Assembly: GCF_901709675.1 (NCBI RefSeq) | Contig: NC_051099.1 | Span: forward strand, 7,812,001-7,876,000 | Source of the DNA: Syngnathus acus | Lineage: Eukaryota; Chordata; Actinopteri; Syngnathiformes; Syngnathidae | DNA: 64,000 bases | Direction: 5' to 3' | Part shown: one piece after another, positions 59,897-64,000 of the stretch | How positions within the stretch are numbered: position 1 is the stretch's first letter | How the letters are laid out: each line of letters starts with the position of its first letter | Translations under genes and position numbers: made by a program | Notes under the pieces: model-generated | Seen by the model: the letters and a program-made list of their open reading frames with translations, nothing else | Databases searched by the model: none | Told to the model about the DNA's origin: nothing

Positions 59897-62800
59897 ATAA
59901 CACTGAACTGTCATACAAGTGTATAAAGAAGTTAACCCCTGAGTCCTTGCATGATATACAATACAACAAGACTCACCAAATGACCACACCAGCTTCATGG
60001 CACAGCATCACATGACTGATGCAGTAACCAAATGCCCGAGCGCTTTGTTGCTATATTCTGACATCAGTGGGTGACAAAAATGCATTGAAACGCCGCAAAC
60101 CACCCGCAGCTGCCGGCCTTCTAAGTTTAGCCTGGACTGGCTGAGACAACAGGGCGTTGTGTCTGCATCTGATGTCACTCCAGATGAGAATGCCAGGCAA
60201 AACCGCTTTATGTGACAATCCTGTCCAGTGTGTTCTAAGTCTGAGTAGGCCCAGTGACACAGAGAACAGAGCGTGCTCTGACACCGGAGCCTTCGCGTCT
60301 CTCCTGCCAGCGCACGACCCCCCTCACCACTATCTGTCATCGCTCACGGCCTCATGCCACGCAGACACACACCGTAGGAGAGTGCGTCTTGTCTTTGTGA
60401 CTCACACATGCACACACACATGCTCCCGCCGCCTCGCTCATTTCAACGAACACACCCAAAGCCAGAGAGGAGTTTTAAATGCGTGCAAATGCGGGGCCTT
60501 CTAAAGCAACCTGTCATTATTGGGCCGAGTACGTCCTTCAGAGCGGCCATGAGCTTCTGAAAATAGACAGCACCAGCCGCACAGTCTGGGCTGTGACTTT
60601 TAAAGAGAAATCACATCTGCTTAACAGGGCAAAATAAGGAAGAAATTAAGAGAAATATATGCTTTGAAAAATGAAATTGAGGATAACGCAATATGGTAGA
60701 AACGCAAGTCCGACAACTCAACATTCGACAATAATTATACTTTTTACTGATGCACATGCAGCACATACCATCTTACTACTCCTTCACAGAGTCCCCAAAA
60801 GAGTAAGATCCATGAAATAATGTGCAAGCCAGTATTCCATACAGCGGTGTCCACATTATTGTTAATGTCTGGCCTGAAGCTGTTTTGATTCTCCCACTGA
60901 GTTCCTTGACTATTTTCCCTCCTCCCAACCCCTTCTCCTCCCCATCCTGGTGCAGAGTTACTTCCCTGACCTTACAGTAGATTTTTTTTTATTTTACTTG
61001 TCCTCCATTTGGTGACAGAAAATCCCATGTGAGAACTTTCAAGGACCACCTTGTGTGATCAGAAGGGGTTCAAGTCAAACTCTTTCCTGTAAAATGTTTA
61101 ATGGTGAAGCAGGTGTTACCAGCCTAACAGAAGAGCAAGAGATTGTGCTGTAGGAATGATGGATGGGTGGGGGGGGGGGGTCTTGAGATGGGGTATTTCA
61201 ACCTAAAATGGCAATTTCATCATTCATGGTGACATAATCATGCATGATGGGCTAGTGAAATACCACAGGAAGGGAGCGAACTCATGCTCTATCTTTCCAG
61301 GCGTCCCCCAGGAAAGGATGGGCTCAAAGGCCAATAGAGAGAGTGGAAGTGAGTGGGAGAAAGAGCCCACTTTTGGTCCCTCTCGTCTTTTCCCATGGTC
61401 AGGGCCAGAGAGGAGATGCAGGAAATGAAACAGATGAGTCAGTATGGAAAACTACACCAAAAAAAAAAAACTGTGAAGAAAGCAGACTGATTTGTAAAGA
61501 AACGTCTGTTGCGAAGCTATGTAACTTTCCAAAAACCTTCATCCTCGTATTCTCTTTAAAGTTTGAGCTGGACTACTGCATGGACTTACTGACCACAGAG
61601 GTTTCTGAGGTTTCTGAGGAATGCTGCTTTAAATGAGAGATGTAGACAGTTGAACCGATGTGACCTGCTGTCATAAAAATTATTCTTCACTGAGCAGGAG
61701 ACCAGATGTGTGCAGAATGTCTGCTTGAATGCGCGCACATAGGTGGGAGAAGAGACTAGACCAGATGGCAAAGGAAACAGTTGGCTTTTATGACAGCGAG
61801 CGACCGTGCACGTCATTATCAGGGCAGTGCAGACAGTTTCATACACGTGCAGCAGTTTCTACATATTTGTTAAACACTACATCGTCATCCTGCTAAGGGG
61901 ATCATGTTGCTAAGCAAAGGTACATCATGTACTTATGAAATGCTAACATTAGCTGGAAATGTCCACCCTGTCACTGTCCACCCATTTAGCAATCCCAAGA
62001 GATTAAAATGCACATCTATGAATGGGCATCCACAAAATTTTCATCTCAATAAATTTTTAGTTTACAAATATACTGTACTCACTCAGGCACGTGTGGACTT
62101 AATCCTGTTCAGCAAATTCTTCATCCGTCGTAACTCCTCAACAATTCATTACATGACCTCCAAAGGCAGCCTGAAGAGCATGCAAACTCCTAACAAACGC
62201 GTCCATTCATGGTGCCTCCAGCTCATGATCTCACTTGCTCTGAAATGAGGTGATTCCACCTGCTTCGAGTGCCCTTTAAGTCAGCAAAGCACCTGCAAGA
62301 TGTGGAAAACAATAAAACAATGTTTAAAACTCACACAGATATGACATAGTAAACAGGACATAACTGTTTCCTAATTGGATAAAAACCATGAGTACAATGT
62401 CATGCTGGTACAATAGCCCCTTTATCTCATCTCTTTCCCACATGCAAACGCTGCCATAATCCTGCAAACAAATATTTTAGCTTGTCATTACCCAATCTGG
62501 CTGGGAGCATCATCCTGTTGCCTGTGAAGCCATTTAGATCAAAGATGATGCACAAACAAGGCGAGACAGCTGCTCAAGTCTCCTCCTCTTCCAGAAGAGG
62601 AAAATATGCTATGTTCCACTCGGTGCATCCACGCGCATCTTGCTGCCAGGCCCATCCCTCTTTCCAGCCCTGACTTGCCTCACCTATCATTTCCTATGCT
62701 ATGGTTAAATCCAACCCACAGTTGCCTTATGGGCTCAAAAACTATTTGACCCCTAGATTTAATAACTTTTAACACATTTACTAGAACTTTTATCCTCTTT

Positions 62801-63266
62801 GGACGAACATTGTCTGCAAGTTAAACACGTGAAGCAGACATTTCCAGTGTTAACAAGTCCAACTTTTGCTTTTGTCACAGTTGAAAAGTGTACAGCTGGA
62901 AATTACAGTCATCACAGCCAAAGGATATTTTGAAATTTCCTCCCCGGCTGGAATTTTTAGCTTGGCACTTTGCATTCGTGGACACGTCAAAATCAGAATA
63001 ATTGGTTCAGGCTGTCCTGTGCTGTTTTAACTAAGTCAGTGTGTGTCAGGCTGCTTGTTGCTGCTAGTAAAACAGACATGTCAGAAACGTCTGCAATTGC
63101 TAAACTTAGTATATTAATTATTTAAACAGTTCTTTTGGTCAGACAGGGAAGATTATTTCATTTTACCGGATTTAAAATCCCATTATGGTGCAATACTAGA
63201 TACCTAACACTAAGTCCTTTCAACGAATCCTGTAGCCTTCCTCAGAAGCATCACAAGTGGGGCTTA

Positions 63267-63281
63267 CGCCCCCTGCTGTCC
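63267..63281 (-). promoter_or_regulatory. Candidate CTCF site
   Basis: Minus strand reads GGACAGCAGGGGGCGT, which fits the CTCF core (CAGCAGGGGGCG). Confidence 0.5.
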
Positions 63282-64000
63282 GACATCTTCGCGATATAGT
63301 ATCAAATAAGACGACAGTAGGAATCTTCACAAACGTTGTATATTAAATTTGGCTCATCCACAACGAACCAAATAGGCCCAACGACTTTTAACATTTTTTC
63401 AACTCCAGTAATAAGCCATTGGAAGAGTCAGGGTCAGGGGTGAGCAAAAGGTTTGGGCTCAACGGCGCCATTTGATTTTTAAAACACTCGGGCAGCACAG
63501 CTGGGTCGTTTGTTGGTGAGTAAAGACCATTTAAAATGTCCATGCAAGATTTTTTATTTTTGTAAAACTCGTTTTTAAATGTCATTTGAAATCAATGTGT
63601 CTAACCAGTTAAAAATGAGCAAGTATTAGATTAGCAAATTTGAGAGTCTATGCTACTAAATTAAGGCGTCAAATATTGCATGACTTTTGATAAAACTGAA
63701 GAGCAGTCATACTTTGCTCACCTCTGCTCAAGGTGGACACATCTTACGCCATTTAAAACTCTACAACGACATCTAGCGGTAGAAGGGGCGCTGAGGTGCG
63801 TTGGTTTATAGAGGCGCACGTTAAAAAAAAAAAAAGTATAAACAAGCCAGAAAAGGACTATTAGACTATGTATCGATGTCCATAACGATCGCAGCTATAA
63901 ATTATATCGTTTCAAGTTGCCCATGGTGTCTTAGTTATGCTTTATTGACTAGCATTAGTTGTGCTAAACTGTCCGGCTAACCAAGTTCACACTCATTTCA

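Larger units (their letters stand above)
59183..64000. other. Upstream of PHLDB1, no recognised coding gene
   Basis: Probable long first intron and promoter region of PHLDB1. It contains a GT microsatellite, a G-run near 61169, several CA/TG tracts and a candidate CTCF site. No open frame resembles a known protein. Confidence 0.45.

Noticed and set aside
60157-62248. Frames of 110-115 aa upstream of PHLDB1
   Set aside because: No similarity, no codon-usage or splice support.

Overview
The window is teleost nuclear DNA. Small coding exons have GT–AG junctions, and conserved vertebrate proteins are encoded across many introns. The gaps hold fish-type interspersed repeats (a tRNA-derived SINE with a GGAT tail, Tc1/mariner-like and hAT MITEs, LINE 3' ends) and long CA, TA, GGAT and ATT microsatellites. 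A percomorph, possibly a syngnathid-like fish, is a weak guess from the SINE alone. All gene models were built by hand from splice signals and reading frame; every assembled CDS closes in frame.

Layout, left to right. 1-4.3 kb: intergenic, no recognised gene. 5.0-12.8 kb (minus): UBASH3B (TULA-2/Sts-1) orthologue, 14 coding exons, 643 aa. 14.4-17.2 kb (minus): F11R/JAM-A-like junctional adhesion molecule, 10 coding exons, 286 aa, with a GC-AG first intron. 18.3-18.9 kb (minus) and 21.6-22.5 kb (plus): a head-to-head pair of Thy-1-like GPI-anchored Ig-domain proteins (153 and 175 aa). 26.3-35.2 kb (minus): FOXO1-like forkhead factor, 3 coding exons, 609 aa. 37.4-39.1 kb (minus): ATF5-like bZIP factor, about 495 aa. 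Its leader carries a 3-codon uORF followed by a 65-codon uORF that overlaps the main start out of frame, which is the ATF4/ATF5 stress-translation layout. 45.9-59.1 kb (minus): PHLDB1 (LL5-alpha) orthologue, 23 coding exons, 1248 aa, FHA at the N terminus and PH at the C terminus. 59.2-64 kb: upstream of PHLDB1, no recognised coding gene.

Six of the seven genes are on the minus strand; only the second Thy-1-like gene is on plus. The genes form no operon or single pathway. Three (UBASH3B, THY1, PHLDB1) are linked on human 11q23-q24. F11R, ATF5 and FOXO1 are on other human chromosomes (1q, 19q, 13q), so the block mixes neighbours that are separate in human. I saw no CRISPR, phage or prokaryotic features and found no wholly new system. 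The most interesting signals are the intact ATF5 uORF pair with its CCAAT/CRE promoter, the divergent Thy-1 pair, an orphan promoter-like NF-Y array near 40.6 kb, candidate CTCF sites, and several gene-structure oddities.
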